This document shows positions 62,261 through 64,000 of a DNA stretch of 64,000 bases, one piece after another. Source of the DNA: Candidatus Zixiibacteriota bacterium (GTDB lineage Bacteria; Zixibacteria; MSB-5A5; GN15; JACZUZ01); assembly GCA_024280775.1 (NCBI GenBank), contig JAJRPM010000004.1:186001-250000 (forward strand), given 5' to 3'. Below the pieces are notes generated by a model, which worked only from the letters and a program-made list of their open reading frames with translations, searched no databases and was not told the DNA's origin. Position 1 is the stretch's first letter; every line of letters begins with the position of its first letter. A program made the translations under genes and the position numbers.

Positions 62261-64000
62261 CTAAAGCGTCTCTTCATCAGAAGGAGTCTCAACCTCCGGC
62301 TTCGGCGTCTCCGCAGGAGCGGCAGGCGCTTCTTCCTTCTTAGCTTCTTCCGTCTTAGCCTCAGCATCATCAGAAGTAGTCGCTGGTTCCTCAACTACAG
62401 GAGCCGCTTCAGCTGGCGCGGAAGCTTCCTCGGTTTTCAGACCGGCGTCGCCCAAGGCGTCAGCCATAGCCCCACCGGAGCTTTCTTCAACCTGCTTGGT
62501 CAGGAACGATTCTAGCTCGTCACGATCCCGATTCTTATAGTAGGCGTCAACCGAAAGAGTGATTCTTCTGGCGGCTTGATCGAATTCAATTACCGACAAC
62601 GGAATCTGCTGGCCTTCGGAATACAACTCCGACGGCTTCACATCCTTCTTGCCAATCTGGCTGGCCGGCACAAAACCCTCGACTTCACCGTCAAGCTCCA
62701 CAACCAAACCTCTATCAAGCGCGCGAGTGACAGTTCCGAGCGCTTCAGAGCCGACTGCATACTTATGCGCCAACTCCGGCCATGGATCTTCTTTCAATTG
62801 CTTGAAGCCCAGTGAAATCCTGCGATTATCATGATCCACTTTGAGAATCTTGATAGTGATATCTTCGCTCTTTTTCATCACCTCAGAAGGATGCTGAATA
62901 CGGCGAGTCCAGGACATATCGGATATATGCACCAAACCATCGATACCGGCTTCAAGCTCAACAAAGGCGCCAAAGGCTGTCAGATTGCGCACTTTACCGC
63001 CAAGAATCTTGTCGACCGGATACTTATCGTCGATAGTCTTCCACGGATCTTCTTCGAGCTGTTTAATACCCAGTGAAATCTTCTCAGATTCCTTATCAAC
63101 ATTAAGAACCACAACTTCGATAGAATCATTAACATTCATAATCTTCGAAGGATGCTTAATGTGCTGAGTCCAGGACATCTCGCTGATATGAATCAAGCCC
63201 TCAATACCCTGCTCAAGTTCAACAAATGCGCCGTAGTCGGTAATAGAAACCACACGCCCGGTGGTCTTCAAACCAATCGGATACTTGGTCTCAATATCAT
63301 CCCACGGATACGGAGAGAGCTGTTTCAAGCCCAGTGAGATTCTGGAGGTCTTATCATCAAAGTCGAGAATCTTGACATCGATTTCATCACCAAGTCCGCA
63401 AAGCTCTGACGGATGTTTGACACGGCCCCATGACATATCAGTGATATGCAACAAACCATCAACGCCGCCAAGGTCAATGAACACACCAAAGTCGGTGATA
63501 TTCTTGACAATACCCTTACGCACTTCGCCAGATTTAATCTCCTCAAGCAAGACCGAGCGCATTGACTCACGCTGTTCTTCAAGCACAACACGTCGTGAAA
63601 TAACGATGTTACGACGATTCTTGTTGAGCTTGATAATCTTAACTTCGATGTCAGTTCTGACAAGCGCATCGAAATCTGGCACCTGACGCAAAGCAACCTG
63701 CGAACCCGGCAAGAATGCATCGACACCCATGATGTCGACCACAAAACCGCCCTTGATTCGTTTGACCACTTTACCTGTGACCAAATCTCCTGCGTCATGA
63801 ATCTCGCGAACTCTTTCCCAGACTCGCATGAAGTCGGCTTTCTGCTTCGAGAGCAGTAGCTGACCACCGGAATCTTCCATGGCCTCGAGATAAACTTCGA
63901 TTTCATCACCAACAACGATATTACCGTTGTCAGTAAACTCAGATAGCGGAATAACACCTTCGGACTTGAAGCCTACATCGACAATCACATCATCATGGCT
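62261..64000 (-). CDS. rpsA: 30S ribosomal protein S1, 5' end beyond the window
   Basis: At least 579 residues are visible; the reading frame stays open to the right edge, so the start is outside. S1 recruits mRNA to the 30S subunit. Six S1 (OB-fold) repeats can be followed: the end of the first ('VDVGFKSEGVIPLSEF'), then 'TGKVVKRIKGGFVVDIMGVD', 'GIVKNITDFGVFIDLGGVDG', 'GRVVSITDYGAFVELEQGIE', 'GKVRNLTAFGAFVELEAGID' and 'GTVTRALDRGLVVELDGEVE'. The last 75 residues are an acidic Glu/Ala/Pro-rich tail, probably disordered. It has its own terminator downstream. Confidence 0.96.
   Translation of the reverse strand, partial: SHDDVIVDVGFKSEGVIPLSEFTDNGNIVVGDEIEVYLEAMEDSGGQLLLSKQKADFMRVWERVREIHDAGDLVTGKVVKRIKGGFVVDIMGVDAFLPGSQVALRQVPDFDALVRTDIEVKIIKLNKNRRNIVISRRVVLEEQRESMRSVLLEEIKSGEVRKGIVKNITDFGVFIDLGGVDGLLHITDMSWGRVKHPSELCGLGDEIDVKILDFDDKTSRISLGLKQLSPYPWDDIETKYPIGLKTTGRVVSITDYGAFVELEQGIEGLIHISEMSWTQHIKHPSKIMNVNDSIEVVVLNVDKESEKISLGIKQLEEDPWKTIDDKYPVDKILGGKVRNLTAFGAFVELEAGIDGLVHISDMSWTRRIQHPSEVMKKSEDITIKILKVDHDNRRISLGFKQLKEDPWPELAHKYAVGSEALGTVTRALDRGLVVELDGEVEGFVPASQIGKKDVKPSELYSEGQQIPLSVIEFDQAARRITLSVDAYYKNRDRDELESFLTKQVEESSGGAMADALGDAGLKTEEASAPAEAAPVVEEPATTSDDAEAKTEEAKKEEAPAAPAETPKPEVETPSDEETL

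Noticed and set aside
1-64000. tRNA genes, rRNA, CRISPR arrays, prophage or insertion sequences
   Set aside because: No cloverleaf-like T-loop sequence, spaced direct repeats, transposase or phage structural gene was seen on reading.

Overview
The window looks like a chromosomal segment of an uncultured diderm bacterium, most like candidate phylum Zixibacteria or a relative. This placement is an inference from gene content and was not tested by a search. The outer-membrane block bamA, skp/ompH-like and lpxD indicates an LPS-type outer membrane. One secreted protein ends in a Por/T9SS-type sorting domain. Five other secreted proteins end in duplicated dockerin-like repeats of the form NIADVT..IARIFSGGPAP, a style I associate with Zixibacteria-like genomes. 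I see no tRNA, rRNA, CRISPR array, transposase or phage gene.

Layout. 1-5.3 kb: a large T9SS-sorted protein, an acyl-CoA dehydrogenase and a cluster of short palindromic repeats holding a probable gene remnant. 5.3-12.6 kb (minus strand): a PLP racemase/DUF1611 pair, a prohibitin-like lipoprotein, an unknown lipoprotein and uvrB. 13-18 kb (plus): rplU, then bamA-skp-lpxD. 18-26 kb: ssb, nadE, rsmI, a PAP2 phosphatase with a GT39-like membrane glycosyltransferase, fabL, lipB and a 2-oxoacid dehydrogenase E2. 26-34 kb: three dockerin-tailed secreted proteins with nadA and a YihY-family membrane protein between them. 33.5-43.4 kb (minus): a NnrS-like membrane protein, then an apparent operon of ADP-forming acyl-CoA synthetase, gltX, a rubredoxin-like protein and ferredoxin/rubredoxin reductase; pyruvate phosphate dikinase lies upstream. 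44-45.8 kb: an unknown basic protein and a small dockerin protein. 57.6-64 kb: a beta-helix/dockerin protein, mtaB and the 3' part of rpsA.

The most unusual region is 45980-57267, on the minus strand. It holds three consecutive, diverged copies of one four-gene module (A-B-C-D). A is a signal-peptide/FN3 protein with a conserved, probably cytoplasmic, domain. B is a small polytopic membrane protein. C is an anchored protein with an alpha/beta-looking domain carrying a DYDP..PEL.PM motif. D is another polytopic protein with a FSFLYKDNP..YK..E motif. Genes overlap or nearly touch within each module, and modules 3 and 2 are only 20 bp apart. A good sigma70-type promoter precedes the first gene. 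I recognise no characterised pathway, and this is my best candidate for an undescribed system: a membrane complex with three parallel subunit sets.

Two other themes recur. Several core cytosolic enzymes (PPDK, ADP-forming acyl-CoA synthetase, NadE) carry Lys/Ser/Ala-rich tails like those of histone H1. A family of short palindromes is scattered between genes, and in two places one supplies the stop codon of the adjacent gene.
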